In this document: positions 34,901-46,623 of the stretch, in pieces
How positions within the stretch are numbered: the first letter of the stretch is position 1
How the letters are laid out: each line of letters opens with the position of its first letter
Program-made: the position numbers and the translations under genes
Notes under the pieces: model-generated
Databases searched by the model: none
What the model was told of the DNA's origin: nothing
The model's input: only the letters and a program-made list of their open reading frames with translations
Origin: Triplophysa rosa
Lineage: Eukaryota; Chordata; Actinopteri; Cypriniformes; Nemacheilidae
Reading direction: 5' to 3'
DNA: 64,000 nucleotides
NCBI RefSeq assembly: GCF_024868665.1
Contig: NC_079912.1
Span: 18,625,384 to 18,689,383 of the forward strand

Positions 34901-35779
34901 TCAGCACATGTGACACATGCCCTTCCCCGTGAACGTCAGCATGTCACAACAGGTGAGTGCCGTGATGGCCAAGAACACCTCATTTATCTCATGCGGCTTT
35001 GTAGTCTCGTTCAGATAGTGTATCCGAAACAGGTGATACGGCACCAGGCAGATAAGCATGATGAACACAAAGCAAAGGTTTTTCATCTGGACCCAGAACT
35101 CCTGCTGGAAGCGACTGGAGGCTCCGTGTTTGCGTAGTAATGAGCACAGGACGATGGTCTGGAAGCAGGTCAGAACGAACGACACAACGGCAATAAAGAT
35201 GGATAAGGTCATGTTCAGGGCGTAGATGCCTTTGACGCTTAGCACATCATCGAAATTAAAGCAATGGTCTGTATCCTGGTCTTTCTCCTTGTGGCCGTAC
35301 TGAGACAGCACGGTCGGCAGCATGACCACCAACAAGATGGACCACAAACAGGCGCTCGCACACATAGCGTGTAAACGTCGGTAAAACTCAGTGCGCTGGG
35401 TCTTCTTGTAATACTGCAGAAAACGAAGCGTGAGAACGATGGCGTAGATTACGAACACCATGTACATGTGGATGTGGATCATGGCACTGACCATTTTACA
35501 TAAGGCGTGGGGCAGATGCCACTTTTGGGACACGTAGTAGTAGATCCGGAAGGGAACGGTGAGCAGAAATAGAAAGTGTGCGACCATCAGGTTGAGGAAG
35601 ACGGTGGTGGTCAATGAACGAATGTTGGTTTTTAATATGCTCATCATGACGGTTAAACCTGTGGAGCCCGCCAGCAGCACGATGCTGTAGATGGCGATCA
35701 AGGTGTTTCTGAAGGGCTCTCTGAATTGAGGGCTGGACGTGGAGTTGGTGATGTTGGTCGCCTCGGTGTTGTTCATCAT
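34901..35779 (-). CDS. gpr141: GPR141-like class A orphan GPCR, single exon, probable 3' frameshift
   Basis: A single open frame of 292 aa starts MMNNTEATNITNSTSS, with several N-glycosylation sequons in the extracellular N-terminus. Seven hydrophobic segments follow. Sequence stretches shared with mammalian GPR141 include FLLTVPFR, HIHMY, EFYRRLHA, QEFWVQMKNLCF and LVPYHLFRIHYLNETT. The DRY position reads TLRFLQYY, as expected for this divergent receptor. TM7 reads EVFLAITALTCCDMLTF and then ends after only 11 further residues (TGKGMCHMC at the end). Mammalian GPR141 continues with FGGSH and a short tail. From about 34930 another frame reads GEGHVSHVLNLKLRN and stays open to a stop at 34829-34827. 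This suggests loss of 1 (or 4) nt near 34929. It could be a real truncation, a pseudogenising allele or an assembly error. The orphan ligand is unknown. Confidence 0.85.
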   Translation of the reverse strand: MMNNTEATNITNSTSSPQFREPFRNTLIAIYSIVLLAGSTGLTVMMSILKTNIRSLTTTVFLNLMVAHFLFLLTVPFRIYYYVSQKWHLPHALCKMVSAMIHIHMYMVFVIYAIVLTLRFLQYYKKTQRTEFYRRLHAMCASACLWSILLVVMLPTVLSQYGHKEKDQDTDHCFNFDDVLSVKGIYALNMTLSIFIAVVSFVLTCFQTIVLCSLLRKHGASSRFQQEFWVQMKNLCFVFIMLICLVPYHLFRIHYLNETTKPHEINEVFLAITALTCCDMLTFTGKGMCHMC

Positions 35780-35830
35780 TGTCCCTAGTGGTAAAACATA
35801 CCGAAAGTCAGAGAAAAGTGATTAGGCAGC

Positions 35831-36087
35831 TTAAAGGAATAGTTCACCTTCAAAATGAAAATTCTGTCATCATTTACTCAGACTGTCGTTATTTTAAACC
35901 TGTGTGATTTTCTTGTTTCACCCGTGTGAACACGAAAGAATTTATTTAGAAAAACCTGTTACCAACATTCTTCAGAATATCTTCTTTCGTGTTCGGCAGA
36001 AGAAAGAAAGTCGTACAGGTTTGAAATGACAAGACGGCATTTAAATAATGACAGAATTTTCATTTTGAAGGTGAACTACTCCTTTAA
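35831..36087. mobile_element. Palindromic MITE copy upstream of gpr141
   Basis: Ends ttaaaggaatagttcacctt and aaggtgaactactcctttaa are perfect inverted repeats over about 20 bp. It lies about 50 bp upstream of the gpr141 start codon. Confidence 0.85.
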
Positions 36088-36324
36088 TATGAATCAGTGA
36101 TTTAGTTAATGTGCAATTGACCTCCCGTTGAGAGTGGTTTAATAAATTCCAGCTGGCACAGCTTTCGACAAAAACATGGGTAAAGTTAACCTAGAACTTA
36201 GTTGATTTAAACCAACAGTTGGGTTTGTTCACATTTGAGCCAACTGTGGTTAAAAAACGACACTATATATATACAGTATATATATACTACATAATCCCAT
36301 AGATCGCATGCATACTGAATTAGA

Positions 36325-36398
36325 AATGTAGAGATTAAATGCACTCTAAGTCACTTTGGATAAAAGCGTCTGCAAAATGCATAAATGTAAATGTGGAA
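36325..36398 (+). mobile_element. Tail fragment of the short tRNA-derived SINE
   Basis: Contains aagtcactttggataaaagc and gtctgcaaaatgcataaatg without the tRNA-like head. Confidence 0.6.
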
Positions 36399-37000
36399 AC
36401 ACTGATACAAACTACTGTATCAATAACTATATACAAGTTCCTGCAAAAGCAACATCAGCACAGAAACACACATTTATTTTTTGCCCTCTGAAAATGTAAC
36501 AAAGAAGATGCTGACTCTCGTTTCCCCAACCATGCTTAGACGTGAGAGCCAACATTTTCCTTATCAATAAGACAACGCAAGAAGCAAGCAAGATACGTAC
36601 CCTCAGAAGAAAGCAGAAGTCAGAATGACCAGACAAGGAAGTGTTTGTCTCTGTTGCATCTACCCCTCACTCAATGTGCAAATGCTGTTCCAGAACATGC
36701 AAGCAGGTCAAACTGAAACTGCTGCTCATTTGACACCTCAGTTTTGGTGGCTGACCTCAAACAATGCACGTCACTTTCCCTTTATGACTTGTGATATTTT
36801 GTATCAATAGTGCTAAAATCACAGGCACCTAGAATTTTTTATTGTCTCCTAGTAGCTCAATGCATCCACATTTAATCATCAACGTGTGTTTTGCATTTAT
36901 TACACTTCCAGGGGAGCATGGAGGAGGTCATCTGAGATAGTATTAGAGATCAGGAACAATAAACTATAAACTAAAATATTGCTTACAAATATAAACTTGA

Positions 37001-37155
37001 GAAAGCTCAGTGGTGAGAGCATAGCGCTAGCAACGCCAAGGTCATGGGTTCGATCCCAAGGATTGCACATACTTAGAAAACAAATGTATAGGATAATGCA
37101 ATGCAAGTCACTTTGGATAAAAGCGTCTGCCAAATGCTTAAATGTAAATGTAAAA
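37001..37155 (+). mobile_element. Short tRNA-derived SINE
   Basis: The tRNA-like head is agctcagtggtgagagcata, with gggttcgatcccaaggattg as B-box. The tail is agtcactttggataaaagcg followed by tctgccaaatgcttaaatgt. It would fold partly as a tRNA but lacks a full acceptor stem, so it is not a functional tRNA gene. Confidence 0.75.
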
Positions 37156-38050
37156 AGGGGACACAACACTGTTCTAATCTAAATGTTTACTGTAATTTAT
37201 ATAATCGTTTAAAACCATTTTAAAATACAGTACTTTAAAGTTTCACATTTGCCATAAAACCGTGGCTGTCCGTACAGTAACACTCAACACATTTTGCAAT
37301 CATCACCAACACAACACATTCACAGAAACATAATTCACTTACTTTCACATTAATCCTTGTCTGTCTTAATAAGTGTTAATCAGTGCTTAAAGTCAAAAAG
37401 AATAGATGCCAGAACTTGCAAATGAAAAGATGGAGACGTTCTGAGAGCTGCCGTTCTGCGAGAACATTTCTTGGTACTGTAAACAGAGTAACGCAGAACT
37501 GTGCACCAGCACAAGATGTACACGCGTCTGTAGACTGAACTACTGTGTACCAGTGAGTACCTGCCCAGTTCAAGCTTTAGTTTTTAACAGGAAATAGATA
37601 AACGGACACATGACTGCAGCAACAAACTATGTGGTGGTTTTCCCCAGATGCCACAAAACAAACAGTCAGAACTGAACTTCTGCATTTGATTTTTTTTATC
37701 AATAAGCCATATTTTGTCCAACCAATAAAAATGATTTTTTTATTTCAGTGACATTTATGCCCTAAGACCCTTTAACATGTGACCTTGCCTTTACATGAAG
37801 AGTACATATTAAAAAACGATTACTTTTGTGATAGGCCCATTAGCTTCAACCTGAAGACATGTCTTCCTCTCATCGTCCTCAAAGTCATAGGTCTTCTTGA
37901 GTAACAATGATATTAAGAAACACAGGAAAGCATCTTTACCAAACACTGCGCCTCAGTCATGTCAGCGTGCCGTTGAACGTTTGTTTGTTGTGTTTTGTTT
38001 GTTTTTGCACCTTGTAAACACATGAAGACAATGGTCAAGGTAAGCAGTCC

Positions 38051-41000
38051 TCATCTAAGGTGCATCTTTCTTTTCTGCCCAATGAGGATTCGCTTGGAGG
38101 TCAAGATGTGGGTCATGATGCTCAGTACCATGAGGAAGATGGTCATGGACATGACGATGACATAGTGACTGATACTGCATCAAAGAAACATTTCTTAGTA
38201 TTTCATCAGATAATATAATGACAATCTTATTATGCACAAAAAACAAAAGTGAGCAGGAAAATTTGAATTATTATGATACACCGTTACACAATAAAACACA
38301 CAAATGTTCACTCTGTGAACAGGATGAAAAAGTTTATATAATATACTAGCACAAATGGTTAACCCACCTAGTGCCAATGTCAAGCCAGCTTCCATAATCT
38401 TTAACCAAGAAAAAGAAGTGCTGGGAAAAAGAATAAAAACATTTTACATTTATTTTCTAGCACAATTATTGTGCCATGATTAATTGATCTTGTTTTCTGT
38501 GCTTACCAGGGCCATCAAGTCTGAGATGACTAGCACAACCAGGAAAAGGCTACAATAAAACATAAAAAGTTTTTGAATGCAACAATAAAATGATACAACA
38601 GGGTTCATAGTCCAATTATACAAATATTATGTCACAGCAGTTTTCTCCACTAGTGCCAGACATACGGTTTAAAACACTCATAGGCTAAAAAAATATCTGT
38701 TCAAGTACCACTAGACACTGCAAATACCTTCGTGAGGAGAGCCGTGTTGACACTCGTATGCTTTCAAATGTGCACATCACAATAACAAAAGGAATTAAAA
38801 CCTTAAAGAAAATAAAGCGGAGGAAAGCAATGTAAATACATGTGGCAGAAATAACAGCACGCTTGATCGGAGATCATTTAAAGAGGAGATATTTGAAACA
38901 GTAATTTAAGGGCAGTTTGTTAAGTGTGAAGTGTCCTACCTTCCACATTAGAAGGCCACCCATGATGAAAGGATTGAAGACGGTGAGAAAGCAGTACACC
39001 GAGGCTGGATCAAAACTTTGAGGGAAGATATTCCCATCTTATATTTACCATCTTTTCACAGGACTGTTCTTACGCTTCAAAATAATTGTAAATGGCCGCT
39101 TACCTGTTAATGGAGGCAATGTTTCCACAGCCAAAGAATGCAATTATTATGAAAAACACCTTATTTCAATGTTAAGGCATGTTTGTAAACATATACAGCC
39201 GTGGAAAAACATTAGAGACCATTTCAAAATTATTTTCCGTTTTACTGAATGCACTACTTGAACTACTAACAATATTTCTCCCAAATTTCAATAATAATAC
39301 TGCTTTGTTTCATTTATTCGCAGAAAATGAAAACTAGAGAAACAGGTCAAAATAACATTAAAATAACATATTTTAGACCTCAAATACTGCAAAGAAAAGA
39401 AGTTCATATTCACTTTTATGAAATACAACAGTAACATTTGTACATGTATTTAGAAAAGGTTCAACAATTTGTTTTTTATGTGATGACTTTGATTTTCATC
39501 ACAGTTTTGTCATGCTGTCAGTCTTTCACATTGCTGTTGGATGACTTTATGTCACTCCTGAGGTTTGATTTTCTTCTAATTGAACACACACTCAACTGAA
39601 ATGGCCCCGATACATCTATTGACGCTGATTAAATAACAATTTGGAATGGTCTCTTCATGTTTTCTGTGGCTGTTTATTGTATTAAAGCACAAATGATCTG
39701 CAGTCCAAAAGATACAAAGAAGTAAGATCTCCGGATGTCATCCAGCGTTAGCTGCCTGATTTTGGTAATGTCAATATTTTCAGCAAAATCGACACTGGAA
39801 AGCTAAGGGAAACAGAAAACATTACGATCAGCGGTCCGTCAGTTTTATTGTGAAAGGACAACTGAATTCATATTTAAGTTTGCAACATCTGTATTCTCTT
39901 AGAGAAACTTAGTTAAGTTACTTCTTAAAAAGGTTGAAGGAAAGGGTGGGGACAGATGTTGTGTTTCATTTTGCCTTTATATTATATGCATGACATGACA
40001 TTACATTTAGCAGACGCTTTTATCCAAAGCGACTTACAGAGTATGCGTTCTGCAGATGGTTTTATGCAAATAACTTTCAGTTCACTAAAGGTCTACCTTT
40101 CTTTTTTTATCAGTGTGTTCCCTTGAGCATTCAACCCATAACCCAGCTGTACCAACAGAGGACTACTACCTCAGTCCTGTTTGACCTTCCCCGAGTGTTC
40201 ATGGCCTCCTGCTCCACATTGATCCATGCAAACATAAGCCATGACAGCACTGGAGGAAACAGAGCCTCGTACCTAAACAGAACAGAACAGCAACTATCAG
40301 TCGATCATTTATCTACAATAATGATTCTCAGAACATTCAGTAGTTGATTTTGGGTCTATCACACCTTTCACGTACACATAGATATGAAAAGTGACTATGA
40401 ACATTCTGTGAACTGTCTGTTGCTTACTGCAAGCACTTTGTGGTTTCTTTTTGCATGTCACTTCCTAGCAGTTCCTTTGTGAAAGCCAACACCAAAAGTT
40501 CCTCTAATGGATGTAAAGCTAAGCCTCTGTAGATCTTACCCTGTACTCAGGAGCAGGTAGACACACACGAGAGACAGCAGGATGCTCAACAGTCTGTGAA
40601 AGAGCCTGGTGGAGCTCAACAACGGCACAAAAAACGAAGAAGCTAGCATAAAAAGACAACGAGAGAATTAGAAAGAGAAGACATGAGGTTTGTGGCGATG
40701 TGGTAAGCTCTATGTGTACTACTGGAACGGAGGCAAAGCAGTGTGGAAATGATGGTGATGAACCTAGCGTGATCCAGCTAACGAGCTGGTTGAAGAGCGG
40801 CAGGCCTTGCTTCAGCTGCAGACTGATGTGGGTGCTGGTCAGGATGTAGGCGCACAGCATCACCTGCATGATCTGCAAACACATTCACGAAAAAAAAGGA
40901 AGCTAACACATTGACAAACCGCTTCAATTAGGATACAAATGATGATATGTAGAGCTTTAATAAAAGTCATGGCATGCAAACAAGTGTACTCACATTTGGT

Positions 41001-44000
41001 TTGATTACTTGCTTCAAACTAGAGTTTGACCGTACACCCTTCCCTGACCTTTTTTACATTGCATTTGGCTCTGAAAGTCGTCTAACGGCAGCTTTTTGTA
41101 TGTGTAGTGACTCAAAAAAAGGCGCTAAATGTGGAAACCATTGTACTTACCCACAAACATTTACGAAAACAACCAACATTTACATAACCAGGCAAAATGA
41201 TGCAGAAGGTAATTACTTCTGAAAAAACAGCAATGCATTATTCTATAAACTCAAGTTATAAATGTAGGTATAAAGTATAAACTGATTAAATATAAACTGT
41301 TCCACATTAACTGTACCACAAACCCTCTTTTTCGGGTGAACTCGGGTGTGGTTTTTATTGCTTAAAACAGCCGACACAACAACGGCACGAACCAGAGAGT
41401 GATGCTATAAACATCTGTATTAAAAGTCACTATGAAAATAGCTTCAGAGAATGCACGAGAACAAAGAAGAAACTGGAGAGCAAAAATGACCTGGCAGATG
41501 AACAGCTGGCCATCTCTGATCAGAGGAGAACGTTTCCATGACGACCAAAGGTATGAGGAAGAGATGAGGAGGGTCAGCACTCCAGCACATATTCTAAAGC
41601 GACAAATATTCAAAAACCCTTTTTAGAGAAAAAATCATTCAACATCACCCATCACATGTAAGAGTGTAGAAAACAAACACAAATTGACGTGAAACTAAAG
41701 GGTCCCGTTGCGATTTTCTGTATAATAAAGTGCTTACACATAGTTAACGTTGGGGTCCCGTCCCACCACAGGCAACAGTGGAAAAAGAGCCAAGCAGAGA
41801 CAGCTCAACATCCAGGTCACTGACCTAAACTACAGCGATACAACACAACATGACCTTAACACAAGCAACACACACGACACACTTCATACCAGAATACATC
41901 CTACCTTGGCTTTGATATACAGGCCAGAGACCACAGGCCACGGTGCCAGCAGAATCAATCCAAGTGTCAACATGCCCCGATAAAAAAAACTCACAACCTA
42001 AAAAACAAACAAGCGGCAGTGGGGAAATGAAAAAGTAACATATCTATAAAGACTAGACTGCTATACAGTGTTTATAACCAGCATTACAGATATACAGTAG
42101 TAGCACATACTGCACTTACTAGTAATTCAATTCCAAACATCACCAGCAAAAAATATCCAAAGCATTGGCTAAGTGGTAATGAGGGAATGGATCTGATCAG
42201 ACCGGCAAGAGTTTCATATCTGTTATAAAGAAAACACACACACACACAAGACATTAGATTTAAAGACAAACTGTATTTGACCAAATTATGAGCCTTTTTA
42301 TTTAGTGAGGACCAGAAAAATGTCCTCACAAGTACTTCACCGTGTAACTGAGGACATTATAGCTAAACCAGTAAACACACACACACACACTATACAACCG
42401 AAATCAAGCACTAACATATAAATATGCTTGGTTAGGACTTGTTGTATACAATTTTGGTTGCTTTCTGTATGTTTAACTGCTAGAGTATATGGAGCTGGCA
42501 ACGCCAAGGTCACGGGTTCAATTTTCAGGGATTGCACATACTGATAACATGTAAAAGTCCTGAATCCACCTGAATCAATACAATGCAATGGTCAGTTAAG
42601 GATCGCTGATATAACTTACTCTTTCACAACGGCGTACCACACCAGAACAGGAAGCAAACAGTAAATGTAGTAGGTCCAGGGACTGGATTGGACAGCCAGA
42701 AACAAAGCTACAAACAGACCTAAACATAGGAACGTCCAGACCAGACTCCTTTCTGCAACCTTCAAAATGTGCACAAACACACAGACACATACTGGATATG
42801 ACACTTCATGAACATATTTTTGAAACTATGCATCAATGCATCATCTCTGTCTTACCGAGTGTGTGTTAGTTGGAGGTTTACGCAGGCTAGCGTGTGTCTT
42901 CAGGATAAACAGAACTACATAAGAGGTCCAACCAATAAAAGCCAGAACCACACTGCTGCCCAGAAAGAGACGATCGTACGTGTGGTAATACGACAAGCCC
43001 TGCAAGGCCTGAGCTATGAGATCCTCACAATAAGGAATCTAGATGAAGAAAAGCTGCGGATAGACTTAAAGAGATCTTTCTGATCAACAGATCAGTTTGG
43101 ACGTGATGTTGACCAATCAGCACTCACCGCCTTATCAAACTGTCGTCTTTGGATCAATTCTCTGGCATGACGCACAAAATCCATCTGCTTAGACTCGGTA
43201 AGGGGTCTAGAAAAACAGCACAACCTCACAAATTCACCTAAGATTCAATAATTGATTTTACAGAATTGATTTATATTCTTTAAGGAACCTCGACATTCTG
43301 CATTTATAACTATTTAAGTGAAGATTTTAAAGGAATATTTCACCTCTGTCATTATTTACACGCCCTCTTGTCATTTCAAACCTGTGTGACTTTCTTTCTT
43401 CTGCAGAGCACAATAGAAGATATTTTGATGAATGTTGGTAGCAGAAAACCCTTGGTCCCCATTGACTTGCATTGCTTTTGTGTCCATACAGTAGACGTCA
43501 ATGGGGACCAACGGTTTTCTGCTACCAACATTTTTCAAAATATCTTCTTTTGTGTTTTGCATAAGAAAGAAAATCGCACAGGTTTAAAATTACAACAGGG
43601 TGAGTAAATGATAACAGATTTTTCTTTGTGAAGGTGAACTATTGCTTTAATTTTGTATGACCTCTTCCTGAACCTTAGAATAAAACAGGCTATTTTAGAA
43701 CTGTACCAGACTTCTCTATTTGAATGTTTGAATGTTATAAAGAGAAGATCCACTCGTTGTAAGTACATACTGTGAATACAAAGTGCAATAGACTATTTTT
43801 TCGAAAGAACAATGAAAATACTGTTTTCCATTATATGTCCCCTTTAATTGAATTTTACTTACTGGTAAGGTGTAAACAGAATGGATATTGTCGTTTCTTT
43901 CTTCTGTGCCATTTTCACCTTTGGATGTCACAAACAAAATTGTTAATTCTATTCAAATGAAACAAAATAAAATCAAGGACAGATGTCATTCTGGAGGACT

Positions 44001-46623
44001 CAAATACCTTGAACTGCTCCAAAATCTGAATAGCATTTGCAAACATGCTCTCAGCCTTGAAGTGCTGGCTGTTATTCAAGTAATTCAGTGGCAAGACCCC
44101 CTGTAAAGCAACAACACGAGCTATAGATGGAGCAGAAGATAATGTCTGAAACAGGCTCTTTGAAAATAATGCTCACCACAGAGTTCAAAGGAAACGGAAC
44201 TCCTAAAAGAGATGACATCAGGGGAGCAATATCAGCCTGAGATGTGAGGAGAAGAGAAACCATAATTCAAGCAAATTAGCCAGGCTCTTCTTTTCTTTTT
44301 GAATATACTGTATAAATACAGATATCTCACTTGATTCACATCTACCCTCTTGTATGTTTCTAATCCCCATTCTGAAATGCAAAAAAATGTTATTAAAACT
44401 TACTAGTTACTAAAAGCCGAAGAGAGTGGGGGATAGTACAGGTAGTCCTTTAAAGGGATACGTCGCCCAAATTCTGTCATCATTTACTCACTTCGTGTTG
44501 TTCCAAATCTTGTTCCGACGAACACGGAGAAAGATATTTGGAAGAATGCAGATAACCAGACAGATTTTGCCCCCCATTGACTCCCATAGTAGGAAAGAAT
44601 ACAATGGTAGTCAAAAGTGCCCCGGAACTGTTTGCTGTCCTACATTCTTCAAAACGTCGTCTTCTGTGTTCAACAGAAAGTCATTTTTCCTACTATAGGG
44701 GGCAAAATCTGTCTGGTTACAAGCATTCTTCCAAATATATTTTTCTGTGTTCATCAGAACAAAGACATTTATACAGATTTGGAACAACTCGAAAGCGAGT
44801 AAATGATGACAGAATTTTCATTTGTGGGTGAAGCATCACTTTCAGTGCCATAAAACAAACCTTTTAGATAAAAATCGTCATATTTCTGAGAGTCGGCCCG
44901 CTGTGCTGTCTGAACCCCAGCTCCCCACGCCACCAGTGGGGTCAGCGTCTCTGATGGGTGTCCAGCACCATGAGATCCTTAAAACAAAATATACTGTGGT
45001 ACTTAGACTGACATCAACTATCATTCAGTGTATAACATTGTTAAAGTGCAATCTTTTTCAATTCTTTCAAAGTTTTCCTGTATCAGTCCAGGGCGTGGAG
45101 TCATCTTACCCCAATTTGTCATGCCGTGGTCAGATGTGAAAACATAAGCGGTTTTCCCATCATGCCCAAAAAAGTCATCGATCACAGTGACAATTTCAGC
45201 GACACCTGTATCAACCAGGCCAATGTTCTCTAGACACTCCCTGCACCAAAATGAAAAAGAAATCCTTGATTGTGAACAGAACAGTGGCTCCACCTAGTGG
45301 TAAATCTGATTTTAGGCATTCGTGTACATTTCATGACATCTCAACACATTTTACTTTCGAATAATTTTACTTTGTTAACATGCAGGACAATGTATCTTGC
45401 TTACTTTGACATGGGCCGGTGGGCGTGGCCATTTGTGTCTATCCCCAGAAGATGCAGAAAAAACACATTTTGTTCTTCATGCAACTGATTCAGTCGAGTT
45501 TCATTGTTTTTGGCAGCACTAAAAAAAGCCTTTACAAAAAAAGGAAACAATTAAGAAATGAAAAAGCCTACACAACTTGAAATGTAGGTGCTGTGTGTAC
45601 ATATATGGCAGAATCTTACCTTGACTTCATCAAAAACCCAAGTGTCCAGCCTGGACGCATCAGTAGAAGCAAAGTCCTCTCGCTCTGGAGGATACGTGTG
45701 AGTGTACACGTGGTCTCCGCTGGCCCCTGGAATACACCGAAAGTGCTGGTAAAAGTTACAGAAGAGCCACTGTACTCACACGTCTACTGACAGGTGTGTG
45801 GTAGTACCTTTAGCAAACATGGGTAATATGTCAGGGCTTCCCCAACACCAGGTATGTCTGCTCTCATTAAAAACAGAATCAAACTCAACCGGATTCTCCT
45901 TCCAACCTGAGAATGAAAACAAATGTAAAGCACTCTATGTTGTTATGTTTACACAAAAATGTGTTCTTACCCTTGGCAACAGCACTAACATCTTCATAAA
46001 AGCCTGCTATGAGAGCAACGTGACCCGGGCGTGATTCGGTGGGCACATGTGTGTGTGACACCCCCCACGTGCCAGCCTCTTCAATAATACTCCTTATGAC
46101 AGGCAACAATAATAAATGATAATCGACTTTATGTTTTCACCATAAAGATCACAATAAAAAGACCTCTAAAACACTAAATATTAAATGTAAAAGCATAGAG
46201 CATCTTTAGAAGCAGACCACTTCAAAGTTTAATAGACTAATATCTGCAAGAGTATTGAATGGGGAATATAATAACCAATGCATGTTTTGTCACTGTAAGA
46301 AGCTACTAGAAATCTCATCTGGATCACAATAGTACTGTAAGTGGCACATTCAGTCCATCTAATCCAAGCATGAACAGATAATCCTACATTTATCACCTTA
46401 GGTAAGGAGTCCTGACTGTCCCGTTGTCATCTGGTTTAAAAAGGCTGTCTGCTCGAAGGCCGTCTGCCACAAAGAGCACCAGGCGCTTGGCTGGAGGTGG
46501 CAGAGAGACACGCTGAGGTGTCATTCCATGGACAAGTGGAGATGTGAAATAAATGTCAAATATCGAGAGAAAGAAAACCACATGGACCAAGAGTCCCACG
46601 ATGAAGAACGTTATCATCTTCAT
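38051..46623 (-). CDS. pign: GPI ethanolamine phosphate transferase 1 (PIG-N), complete, 28 coding exons
   Basis: PIG-N adds ethanolamine phosphate to the first mannose of GPI precursors in the ER membrane. Exons in transcript order: 46623-46397, 46092-45971, 45906-45808, 45726-45620, 45529-45405, 45240-45110, 44977-44861, 44371-44331, 44236-44177, 44100-44008, 43918-43863, 43206-43128, 43038-42856, 42759-42620, 42219-42120, 41997-41905, 41829-41738, 41593-41491, 40872-40764, 40642-40540, 40272-40170, 39802-39716, 39159-39104, 39015-38940, 38801-38728, 38549-38507, 38420-38368, 38174-38051. They total 2,796 nt, or 931 aa, the same length as human PIGN. The N-terminus is a signal anchor. The lumenal alkaline-phosphatase-like domain carries FVADGLRAD (D54), [30 protein letters not shown] and [20 protein letters not shown]. 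The C-terminal half is multi-membrane. Exon 22 has a weak donor (TTT|GTATCT) and the following intron carries a transposon. The start exon is preceded by CTGCAG, so a 5'UTR intron is likely. Confidence 0.96.
39195..39672. mobile_element. Second copy of the ACAGCCGYGG non-autonomous element, inside a pign intron
   Basis: It is the same element as at 8524-9049: left ACAGCCGTGGAAAAACATTA, right end ttctgtggctgt, with shared interior blocks (ctgtcagtctttcacattgc, gttggatgac). It occupies most of the intron between pign exons 39802-39716 and 39159-39104. Confidence 0.8.
40001..40045 (-). mobile_element. Inverted tail fragment of the short SINE
   Basis: ttacatttagcagacgcttt followed by tatccaaagcgacttac is the reverse complement of the SINE tail. 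Confidence 0.6.
42479..42547 (+). mobile_element. Head fragment of the short SINE in pign intron
   Basis: Contains ggcaacgccaaggtcacggg and ttcaattttcagggattgca, corresponding to the tRNA-like part of the element at 37001-37155. Confidence 0.6.
43327..43650. mobile_element. Palindromic MITE copy in pign intron
   Basis: Ends ttaaaggaatatttcacctc and gaaggtgaactattgcttta. The core arms are nearly perfect (ggtagcagaaaacccttggt / accaacggttttctgctacc). Located between pign exons 43918-43863 and 43206-43128. Confidence 0.85.
44449..44842. mobile_element. Palindromic MITE variant in pign intron, close to a splice donor
   Basis: Ends ctttaaagggatacgtcgcc and gggtgaagcatcactttcag. The inner arms include catcatttactcac, the pair ttttgccccccattgactcc / gggggcaaaatctgtctgg, and gagtaaatgatgacagaatt. 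Its edge is about 18 nt from the donor of pign exon 44977-44861. Confidence 0.8.

Larger units (their letters stand above)
36088..38050. other. Gap between gpr141 and pign
   Basis: Contains SINE fragments and a short TATA/AT tract (about 36262-36290). The right end (about 37,600-38,050) should be the pign 3'UTR. A gpr141 5'UTR exon may lie near 36,600, but no coding exon is visible. Confidence 0.5.

Noticed and set aside
37001..37100. tRNA gene
   Set aside because: The A- and B-box-like parts are present but the acceptor stem is not, and the tail is that of a SINE seen elsewhere in the window.
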